A stretch of DNA of 6,975 nucleotides from JANNXY01 sp039795755 (GTDB lineage Bacteria; Patescibacteriota; Minisyncoccia; Phycocordibacterales; CAIZIN01): contig JBDKLF010000002.1 in assembly GCA_039795755.1 (NCBI GenBank), positions 1 through 6,975 on the forward strand, written 5' to 3'. The notes beneath the pieces are model-generated. The model worked only from the letters and a program-made list of their open reading frames with translations, was not told the origin of the DNA and searched no databases. The position numbers and the translations under genes are program-made. Position 1 is the first letter of the stretch. Every line of letters begins with the position of its first letter. Shown one piece after another: positions 1-4,439 of this stretch.

Positions 1-46
1 CGAAGGCGAAGGAGGTGGGGTCGCGGGTCGAGCCAGCAGGCGAGAA

Positions 47-60
47 CCTGTGACCACAGG
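47..60. repeat. Small perfect inverted repeat, first copy of GTGACCACAG
   Basis: CCTGTG (47-52) and CACAGG (55-60) form a perfect 6-bp inverted repeat around AC. Part of it, GTGACCACAG at 50-59, recurs identically at 85-94, so two direct copies lie 35 bases apart start to start. No T-run follows, so it is not a typical intrinsic terminator. It could be a protein-binding site near the promoter of the 116-433 gene, or chance. Confidence 0.4.
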
Positions 61-84
61 ATTCTTCCGTCAGGAAAATTACTC

Positions 85-94
85 GTGACCACAG
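85..94. repeat. Second copy of GTGACCACAG
   Basis: Exact 10-base direct repeat of positions 50-59. It ends seven bases upstream of the extended -10 element proposed for the SMR-like gene, a position where an operator half-site would be plausible. No function is established. Confidence 0.35.
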
Positions 95-100
95 TGATTA

Positions 101-109
101 TGATAGTAT
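101..109 (+). promoter_or_regulatory. Extended -10 promoter element of the SMR-like gene
   Basis: TGATAGTAT fits the extended -10 form TGN-TAnnnT and ends six bases before the ATG at 116. Transcription would then begin at or next to the start codon, giving a leaderless mRNA. There is no Shine-Dalgarno sequence. An overlapping alternative -10, TATGAT, lies at 99-104. I see no convincing -35 hexamer. Confidence 0.5.
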
Positions 110-115
110 TTATTT

Positions 116-433
116 ATGAAAGGAACTTTCCTTCTCTTTGTTTCAGGAGCGGTATTACTTGAAGTAATTGCAGATGTCTTATTCAAGTATTCAGTAGTAC
201 AGAATAAAAATAGTTTTTGGTTGGCTGGGATTGTTCTCTATATTATCGGCACTGCAATCTGGGCATTGTTACTCAGGTACGAACAGCTTTCAAAGGCAAT
301 TGTTATCTTTGCAGTACTCAATATTATCTTGGTAGTGCTTGCGGGAGTTTTTATATTTAATGAATCACTCACTACAATGCAAAAGGTTGGTATAGTACTT
401 GGAATAATGAGTGTGATGCTTCTTGAGTGGTAA
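116..433 (+). CDS. SMR/EamA-like four-helix membrane transporter
   Basis: A 105-residue, almost wholly hydrophobic protein with four predicted membrane helices, about residues 4-23, 34-53, 60-81 and 89-104. This is the size and layout of the small multidrug resistance family, whose members work as dimers exporting cations against protons. Helix 1 reads LLEVIADVLFKYS, closely like EmrE AEVIGTTLMKFS, placing Glu16 at the essential EmrE Glu14. The substrate-contacting aromatics Tyr60 and Trp63 of EmrE appear to be replaced by aliphatic residues in helix 3, so drug export is doubtful; a metabolite or lipid-linked substrate, or an EamA half-protein, is equally possible. Lys/Arg residues are split 3:3 between the two sides, which suggests dual topology. 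The start at 116 is supported by the -10 box just upstream. The TAA stop abuts the murB stop on the other strand. Confidence 0.75.
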   Translation: MKGTFLLFVSGAVLLEVIADVLFKYSVVQNKNSFWLAGIVLYIIGTAIWALLLRYEQLSKAIVIFAVLNIILVVLAGVFIFNESLTTMQKVGIVLGIMSVMLLEW

Positions 434-1438
434 TTACTCCACCACATTCACCTCCATCTCAATCTCAACTCCAAACATCTCTTTAACTTTATGTTGAATT
501 TCTTGTACCACTGCCTTCAATTCATCGAGCGTACCGTCGCCAATATGAGTCATGACTAATGCATTCTTGTCATGTGTTTTGAAATTACCAAAGTCTTTGT
601 CTTTGAACCCTGCTTGTTCTAACAACCAGCCTGTGGATATTTTTATTTCATTTCCAGAAGGGAAGTGGGGAACAGTTGGGTATTGCTTCTGAATTGTTTC
701 AAAATGTTCTTTGCTCACAATTGCATTCTTGAAGAATGATCCACAATTAGGAACGATAGATGGGTCGGGGAGTTTGGACTTTCTGATTTCAGTAATGGCG
801 TTTCGTATATCAATGAGACTTGGGTGTGTTTGATTGAGCTGATGCTTCTCGAAATATTCTTTTACCCCAGGATATTGTGGTAATTGGGGTGCTGCTTTTG
901 AAAGTCTTAGATACACATAGGTGATAATGTATCTGTTTGGTTCATGCTTGAAAACACTCTCTCGATACCCGAATTTACAATCTGAATTTGAAAGTGTAAT
1001 GAACTCATCTTTTTCGGTATCGTAGACGCGGACTTGCTCAAGCGTATCTTTTATTTCTTGCCCATAGGCACCGATATTCTGTACGGGAGCTGCTCCTGTC
1101 GATCCTGGAATTGCAGACATTGCTTCGATACCAGAGAGGTGATGCTCGACGGCGTATTTCACTACATCATCCCAATGTTCTCCTGCACCGACCCGAAGTA
1201 TTTCATGGTCGTCTGTGTGTGCAACGATATCGAACCATGGTAGTGCGTTGATAATGATATATCTGTCGACTTTTTCATGATGAAAAATAGTATTAGTTCC
1301 TTTGCCTACAACATGGAAAGGAAGGTTGAGATGCTTCGACTCAAGAACCGCACTACGTAATGCTCTTTCAGTAGTGATCGTAACATTCCTTGTTGCATCA
1401 CCACCGAGTTTGAAGCTTGAAAGTGTCGAAAGTTTCAT
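434..1438 (-). CDS. murB: UDP-N-acetylenolpyruvoylglucosamine reductase (type I MurB)
   Basis: A 334-residue cytoplasmic flavoenzyme that reduces UDP-GlcNAc-enolpyruvate to UDP-MurNAc with NADPH, the second committed step of peptidoglycan precursor synthesis. The FAD-binding part is at about residues 1-170 with GKGTNTIF (45-52), GAGEHW (84-89) and IPGSTGAAPVQNIGAYG (110-126). Tyr158-Arg159 lie in KFGYRESVFKHE, as in the type I enzyme of E. coli, whose length (342) is close. The proton-donor serine is Ser234 in NCGSFFKN and the C-terminal acidic residue is probably Glu329. All expected catalytic residues are present, so it should be active. It starts 39 bases from the divergent murA, whose product makes its substrate. 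Its start has no Shine-Dalgarno sequence. Its stop shares the palindrome TAATTA (431-436) with the convergent SMR-like gene, and no terminator separates them. Confidence 0.97.
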   Translation of the reverse strand: MKLSTLSSFKLGGDATRNVTITTERALRSAVLESKHLNLPFHVVGKGTNTIFHHEKVDRYIIINALPWFDIVAHTDDHEILRVGAGEHWDDVVKYAVEHHLSGIEAMSAIPGSTGAAPVQNIGAYGQEIKDTLEQVRVYDTEKDEFITLSNSDCKFGYRESVFKHEPNRYIITYVYLRLSKAAPQLPQYPGVKEYFEKHQLNQTHPSLIDIRNAITEIRKSKLPDPSIVPNCGSFFKNAIVSKEHFETIQKQYPTVPHFPSGNEIKISTGWLLEQAGFKDKDFGNFKTHDKNALVMTHIGDGTLDELKAVVQEIQHKVKEMFGVEIEMEVNVVE

Positions 1439-1444
1439 ACTTGT

Positions 1445-1453
1445 AATATATCA
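1445..1453 (-). promoter_or_regulatory. Extended -10 promoter element of murB
   Basis: On the minus strand this reads TGATATATT (TGN-TATATT), with six bases, ACAAGT, before the murB ATG. This is the same spacing as at the other starts here and predicts a leaderless murB mRNA. An overlapping alternative -10, TATGAT, sits at 1450-1455 on the same strand. It lies within the palindrome at 1447-1464. Confidence 0.5.
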
Positions 1454-1464
1454 TATATGAGATA
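1447..1464. promoter_or_regulatory. Near-palindromic candidate operator between murB and murA
   Basis: TATATCATATATGAGATA is an 18-bp inverted repeat with one mismatched pair (1450/1461) around a perfect 10-bp core TCATATATGA (1451-1460). It overlaps the proposed murB -10 element and touches the proposed murA -10 box, so a bound protein would block both. MurA itself carries a Cro/C1-type DNA-binding domain, a family that usually binds such palindromes as a dimer. AT-rich DNA yields palindromes by chance, so this remains a candidate. Confidence 0.4.
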
Positions 1465-1468
1465 AAAT
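1463..1468 (+). promoter_or_regulatory. Candidate -10 box of murA
   Basis: TAAAAT ends nine bases before the murA ATG (1478), giving a leader of only a few bases. It lacks the TGN extension found at most other starts here. The AT-rich stretch offers alternatives such as TATAAA at 1469-1474. No -35 box and no Shine-Dalgarno sequence are visible. Confidence 0.35.
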
Positions 1469-1477
1469 TATAAAATC

Positions 1478-3010
1478 ATGAAAAAGATCACAGAGAAAAA
1501 GACAGGAATCGCAGCATCGTTCGGATTACTAGTGAAGTCACTTCGTGAAGAGAAGCAACTGACGCAAAGTGATTTTGCAAAAGAACTCAAGACCTCACAG
1601 AGTGCTGTGGCTCGCATCGAAGCAGGTGAGCAGAATCTCACTGCAGGTGAAATCGAAAAGATTAGTAAAGTCCTCGGACGCTCAATGGTCTCAGTGCATT
1701 CATCTATTGATTTCCAGATCAGAGGTGGACGCAAGCTCAAAGGATCAATTACTACCAACGCTTCCAAGAACGGAGCGATGGGATTGCTGTGTGCATCACT
1801 CTTGAACAAATCGCGCACCACACTTCACGGCATTCCTCGTATCGAAGAAGTGTTTCGAATTCTTGAAATCATAGAATCAATTGGTATCAGGGTGAAATGG
1901 GTCAAGAATAATACGCTCGAGATCGAACCACCAAAGGAGTTCAATATGAAAGGACTTGATGGTGAGGCAGCAGCACGCGTGCGATCAGTGCTCATGATGA
2001 TTGGACCGCTTGCGCATCATGTGAAGAGCTTCACCATTCCTCATGCGGGAGGATGCAAGATGGGGGAGCGAACGATTGCAGCACACCGCTATGGACTTGA
2101 GGAATTGGGAGTGAATATTGTTACCAAGAATGATCATTACCTGATCACTACTAAAGCATTCAAGAAAGATGCAGAGATTGTTATGTATGAGGCAAGTGAT
2201 ACTGCAGCCGAGAATCTCCTCATGGCAGCAGCGCTTATTCCGGGCAAGACGGTCATTCAATTCGCGCCACCGAATTATCAAGTACAAGATGTATGCTTCT
2301 TCCTCGAGAAATGTGGAGTGAGAATTGAGGGAATTGGAAGTACCACACTTACGGTCTATGGTGTATCAGAAATCAATAAGCCGATCGAATACGAGAACTC
2401 AGAAGATCCTATTGAATCAATGATGTTCATCTCGGCTGCGATTACCACCGGATCAACATTGACCATCAAGCGCTGTCCGATCGACTTCCTCGCGCTCGAG
2501 CTTATGAAGCTTGAGAAGATGGGATTGAAGTATGACAAGTCAAAGGCGTATGTGGCACGCAATGGTCGCACCAAGCTTGTCGATATCACTATTCATCCAT
2601 CACAGCTCACTGCTCCCGCGGACAAGATTCATTCATTGCCATATCCAGGGATCAACACTGATAACCTGCCGTTCTTTGTTCCTATTGCCACCCAGACCGA
2701 AGGTACGACCCTTATTCATGATTGGATGTGGGAGAACCGCGCTATCTACTTCACCGAGCTCAATCGACTCGGTGCCAAGGTCACCCTCGCTGACCCTCAC
2801 CGTGCCTATGTTACTGGGCCTACACGGCTCAAGGCTGCTCAGGTCGTCTGTCCTCCCGCACTTCGCCCGGCAGTGATTATCATGATTGCCATGCTCGCCG
2901 CCGAAGGAACCTCACTCCTCCGTAACGTCTACTCAATCAATCGTGGCTACGAAGAAATCGCCCGCCGACTGAATGCGATCGGGGCGGATATTAAGATCAT
3001 TGCTTCGTAG
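1478..3010 (+). CDS. murA: UDP-GlcNAc enolpyruvyl transferase MurA with N-terminal HTH domain
   Basis: A 510-residue protein, about 90 longer than ordinary MurA (E. coli 419). Residues about 13-68 are a Cro/C1-type helix-turn-helix, with the recognition region in LTQSDFAKELKTSQSAVARI. From about residue 79 the rest is a full enolpyruvyl transferase, which moves the enolpyruvyl group of PEP to UDP-GlcNAc in the first committed peptidoglycan step. Active-site residues are all present: Lys97-Asn98 (E. coli Lys22-Asn23), Cys193 in AGGCKMGER (Cys115, the fosfomycin target), Asp395 in NTDNLP (Asp305), Arg421, Arg463 and Arg489 in NRGYEEI (Arg397). Having Cys rather than Asp predicts fosfomycin sensitivity. 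The HTH and enzyme lie in one uninterrupted frame, so this is a true fusion. The divergent neighbour murB performs the next step. Arginine codons are mostly CGC, unlike pyruvate kinase downstream. Confidence 0.96.
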   Translation: MKKITEKKTGIAASFGLLVKSLREEKQLTQSDFAKELKTSQSAVARIEAGEQNLTAGEIEKISKVLGRSMVSVHSSIDFQIRGGRKLKGSITTNASKNGAMGLLCASLLNKSRTTLHGIPRIEEVFRILEIIESIGIRVKWVKNNTLEIEPPKEFNMKGLDGEAAARVRSVLMMIGPLAHHVKSFTIPHAGGCKMGERTIAAHRYGLEELGVNIVTKNDHYLITTKAFKKDAEIVMYEASDTAAENLLMAAALIPGKTVIQFAPPNYQVQDVCFFLEKCGVRIEGIGSTTLTVYGVSEINKPIEYENSEDPIESMMFISAAITTGSTLTIKRCPIDFLALELMKLEKMGLKYDKSKAYVARNGRTKLVDITIHPSQLTAPADKIHSLPYPGINTDNLPFFVPIATQTEGTTLIHDWMWENRAIYFTELNRLGAKVTLADPHRAYVTGPTRLKAAQVVCPPALRPAVIIMIAMLAAEGTSLLRNVYSINRGYEEIARRLNAIGADIKIIAS

Positions 3011-3016
3011 TATAAT
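3011..3016 (+). promoter_or_regulatory. Consensus -10 box directly after the murA stop
   Basis: A perfect TATAAT begins one base after the murA stop codon. It ends three bases before the ATG at 3020 and six before the next codon, GTG at 3023. By the spacing seen at other starts, initiation would fall on 3023, so translation could begin at GTG rather than ATG. The gene may equally be read through from murA. Confidence 0.4.
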
Positions 3017-3019
3017 TAT

Positions 3020-3469
3020 ATGGTGGAAAACTACCAATCATTTTTAAATACTTTCTGGGAATATTTATCAAAAGGAATTGTTCCTGTCGCATCTCTGTTA
3101 ATAGGTGTTGCTATTGGCATGTATAGAGATAATAGGAAAATGATTTTTGATAAAAAATTAATTATCTACTCTGATATAATTTCAGAAACATCTCAACATC
3201 TTTATATGGATGGTAAAGTAAATTTTCGAGAACTGGCTAAGTTGCTTGCACCAGCAAGATTAATTAGTGGTGGAGAGCTTCAAAATTGTATAAGAGAGTA
3301 TTATTCTTTGGTTACCGAATACTGGAACCTTTCAGATTCAGAAGAAAAGGATAATAAATCAGCACAAATTACAATGGTTGGTATGGAGATCGAACAGTTA
3401 ATGAGAAAAGAGCTTGGTGTTAAAAGATTTTTAAGTAAATCAAAAACAGGTATTAAGCTTTTGAAATAG
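3020..3469 (+). CDS. Hypothetical membrane-anchored protein
   Basis: I do not recognise this 149-residue protein. It has one predicted membrane helix near the N-terminus (about residues 17-34, GIVPVASLLIGVAIGMY) followed by a positively charged segment (RDNRK). The remaining 110 or so residues, mainly helical and charged, would then lie in the cytoplasm. There is no signal-peptide cleavage motif, Cys pair or catalytic motif. It starts nine bases after murA, so it could belong to the murA transcript, but a TATAAT in the gap may give it its own promoter. ATG at 3020 or GTG at 3023 are both possible starts. The sequence is noticeably more AT-rich than murA and uses AGA codons often, which may reflect low expression or a different origin. 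The stop lies in a 22-nt repeated sequence. Confidence 0.7.
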   Translation: MVENYQSFLNTFWEYLSKGIVPVASLLIGVAIGMYRDNRKMIFDKKLIIYSDIISETSQHLYMDGKVNFRELAKLLAPARLISGGELQNCIREYYSLVTEYWNLSDSEEKDNKSAQITMVGMEIEQLMRKELGVKRFLSKSKTGIKLLK

Positions 3470-3488
3470 TTATCCACTTCCGCCTCTC
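3467..3488. repeat. TTATCCAC repeat module, copy 1
   Basis: TAG followed by TTATCCACTTCCGCCTCTC; 20 of 22 positions match copy 2 at 4026-4047. Both copies include the TAG stop codon of the gene before them and both are followed by an extended -10 box (here 3495-3503). TTATCCAC equals the first eight bases of the classical DnaA box TTATCCACA, with T instead of the final A. Confidence 0.55.
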
Positions 3489-3494
3489 CTAATC

Positions 3495-3503
3495 TGTTAG
3501 AAT
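3495..3503 (+). promoter_or_regulatory. Extended -10 promoter element of the FlaR-like gene
   Basis: TGTTAGAAT fits TGN-TAnnnT and ends exactly six bases before the ATG at 3510, predicting a leaderless mRNA. It lies just downstream of the TTATCCAC repeat; 20 bases separate TTATCCAC from the -10 hexamer. No classical -35 box is at 17 bases. Confidence 0.5.
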
Positions 3504-3509
3504 TAACTC

Positions 3510-4028
3510 ATGCAAAACTTAGGAAACAAAATTGTAGTCGTTGGAGTGAGTGCTTCGGGGAAGTCGACATTTAGTCGGAGACTGGGGCAGAAGTTGCAGA
3601 TTCCTGTTACTTATATGGACGCAATAATGTGGAAGCCGGGGTGGAATTATATTGGTGATGAAGAAACTGAACGAGTACTTAATGAAGTAAGTACAAGGGA
3701 GCGATGGATTATCGAAGGGTATATTTCAAAAGGATCACGAACTGCAATTTTTGAAAAAGCAGACAGTATTATCTACCTCGATTATTCTCGATGGACAGTT
3801 GCATGGAGATACATCAAACGATACTGGAAACATCGAACACATCCTCGACCAGAGCTCGAAGGTAGTCCAGAAAAGTTTAGTTTCAAATTTTTTAAGCTCG
3901 TATGGACGAAAGGCGAAGCGATTTCTCTCAATAAATTCTTGGCAGAAATAAAGGATAAAAGCAAAATAACAACACTTACTTCACCACAAGAGGCAGAGAA
4001 CTTTCTTGCTCGTATTACAAGTGCCTAG
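3510..4028 (+). CDS. P-loop nucleoside/adenylate kinase-like protein (FlaR/topology modulation family)
   Basis: A 172-residue soluble protein with a Walker A motif GVSASGKST (residues 12-20) right after the first beta strand. Further family marks are YMDAIMWKPGW (35-45), ERWIIEGY (64-71), IIYLDYSRW (87-95) and the basic lid-like segment HRTHPRPELEGSPEK (108-122). This order matches the adenylate-kinase-related proteins often annotated as DNA topology modulation protein FlaR or AAA family ATPase. The family name comes from an indirect phenotype. The likely activity is phosphoryl transfer to a small acceptor, which is unknown. It has its own extended -10 box and is followed by an intrinsic terminator, so it is probably a single-gene transcript. 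Length is normal for the family and the P-loop is intact. Confidence 0.8.
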   Translation: MQNLGNKIVVVGVSASGKSTFSRRLGQKLQIPVTYMDAIMWKPGWNYIGDEETERVLNEVSTRERWIIEGYISKGSRTAIFEKADSIIYLDYSRWTVAWRYIKRYWKHRTHPRPELEGSPEKFSFKFFKLVWTKGEAISLNKFLAEIKDKSKITTLTSPQEAENFLARITSA

Positions 4029-4047
4029 TTATCCACTACCACCTCTC
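4026..4047. repeat. TTATCCAC repeat module, copy 2
   Basis: TAG followed by TTATCCACTACCACCTCTC, differing from copy 1 (3467-3488) at two of 22 positions. It again overlaps the stop codon of the preceding gene, and is followed at 4058-4066 by TGATACGAT, an extended -10-like element. Here no gene follows the -10 element at once; the terminator hairpin at 4071 does instead. Confidence 0.55.
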
Positions 4048-4057
4048 AACCAATATC

Positions 4058-4066
4058 TGATACGAT
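4058..4066 (+). promoter_or_regulatory. Extended -10-like element upstream of a terminator hairpin
   Basis: TGATACGAT fits TGN-TAnnnT. Transcription would start near 4073, inside the left arm of the hairpin at 4071-4100. If active it would give a very short terminated RNA, or read through to the 4153 gene. It may just be a by-product of the repeated module. Confidence 0.25.
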
Positions 4067-4070
4067 AGGG

Positions 4071-4103
4071 AACCTGCCGCGAAATTTTCAAGGGCAGGTT
4101 TTT
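4071..4103 (+). terminator. Intrinsic terminator after the FlaR-like gene
   Basis: AACCTGCC (4071-4078) pairs perfectly with GGCAGGTT (4093-4100) across a 14-base loop, and a run of five T (4099-4103) ends the structure. It starts 42 bases after the stop of the kinase-like gene. The loop contains GAAA(A/T)TTTC-type internal complementarity (GAAA 4081-4084, TTTC 4086-4089), which could lengthen the structure. Confidence 0.75.
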
Positions 4104-4140
4104 CGTTGACTTATTTAATAGATTAATAAAAGTAATGCCA

Positions 4141-4146
4141 TATATT
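4141..4146 (+). promoter_or_regulatory. Candidate -10 box deciding the start of the 4153 gene
   Basis: TATATT ends six bases before the ATG at 4153, the same spacing as at other starts in this window. It lies inside the possible extended frame from ATG 4135, so it argues for the downstream start. A TTGACT at 4106-4111 resembles a -35 box but is 29 bases away, too far to pair with it. Confidence 0.35.
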
Positions 4147-4152
4147 TATTTT

Positions 4153-4425
4153 ATGAAAGAGCAAGACTATCACGTTACTGTCGACTTCCACGAGATCAAG
4201 TGCTGGATTCAGAGACACAATATGATCCCGGTATTAGTAAAGAAAAACGGTAAGTCCTATCCAGATATCGTCTCCGAGAAGGAGCTCAAGGAGGGAAGTG
4301 AGAAGACATCGCTGGTGGATTTCCTCAATACTATGCTCAAGCGTGAGCTTGCTTTCAAATACAATGACCATTCCTACGAATTGGTGAATCAGGACGACTA
4401 TATAGATGAAATTCAAGACTTGTGA
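4153..4425 (+). CDS. Small acidic hypothetical protein upstream of pyruvate kinase
   Basis: I do not recognise this 90-residue soluble protein. It has a short hydrophobic strand-like segment MIPVLVKKNG (about residues 18-27), a helix-rich middle (SLVDFLNTMLKRELAFKY, 52-69) and a strongly acidic C-terminus (NQDDYIDEIQDL). There is no membrane segment, metal-binding Cys/His cluster or known motif. An in-frame ATG at 4135 would add MPYIYF. The 4153 start is preferred because a TATATT box sits six bases upstream and the extra residues look unlike an N-terminus, but the longer 96-residue form cannot be excluded. The stop is 14 bases before the preferred pyruvate kinase start. The two may share a transcript starting after the terminator at 4103, although pyruvate kinase may also have its own -10 box. 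Confidence 0.65.
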   Translation: MKEQDYHVTVDFHEIKCWIQRHNMIPVLVKKNGKSYPDIVSEKELKEGSEKTSLVDFLNTMLKRELAFKYNDHSYELVNQDDYIDEIQDL

Positions 4426-4431
4426 TAGACT
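4423..4431 (+). promoter_or_regulatory. Candidate extended -10 element of pyruvate kinase
   Basis: TGATAGACT fits TGN-TAnnnT and includes the TGA stop codon of the preceding gene. It ends eight bases before the ATG at 4440, so an mRNA from it would have almost no leader. Pyruvate kinase may therefore be transcribed separately or in addition to readthrough. Confidence 0.35.
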
Positions 4432-4439
4432 GCTTTCCT

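Larger units (their letters stand above)
1..115. other. Window-edge segment without an assignable gene
   Basis: The first 60 bases are clearly GC-rich and purine-rich, then composition turns AT-rich toward the first gene. On the + strand, frame 3 is open from the edge to a TGA at 51-53 and would end in residues AKEVGSRVEPAGENL. Frame 2 is open to a TGA at 86-88. Either could be the C-terminus of an upstream gene, but neither peptide is recognisable and the piece is too short to decide. An AAGGAGGTG string at 9-17 resembles a ribosome binding site, but no start codon follows at a usable distance. I see no tRNA fold here. Confidence 0.4.

Noticed and set aside
9..17. AAGGAGGTG, a perfect Shine-Dalgarno-like string, also reminiscent of the reverse complement of a 16S rRNA 3' end
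   Set aside because: No start codon lies at a usable distance, and the flanking bases do not match a 16S rRNA end.
639..648. TATCCACAGG on the minus strand as another DnaA or repeat-module copy
   Set aside because: It lies inside the conserved murB frame and shares only TATCCAC with the module, which is explained by coding sequence.
1034..1243. Open frame on the + strand inside murB
   Set aside because: It is antisense to conserved MurB coding sequence and its product shows no recognisable features.
1985..2589. Open frames on the minus strand inside murA
   Set aside because: They are shadows of the well-conserved MurA frame with no own promoter or family resemblance.
3470..4036. Replication origin based on two DnaA-box-like TTATCCAC sites
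   Set aside because: Only two imperfect boxes, 559 bases apart, both at gene ends; no AT-rich unwinding cluster and no dnaA or dnaN nearby.
4422..4439. GTG start of pyruvate kinase overlapping the previous stop codon
   Set aside because: The ATG at 4440 gives the typical family N-terminus; the six extra residues IDCFP-like are unlike pyruvate kinases.
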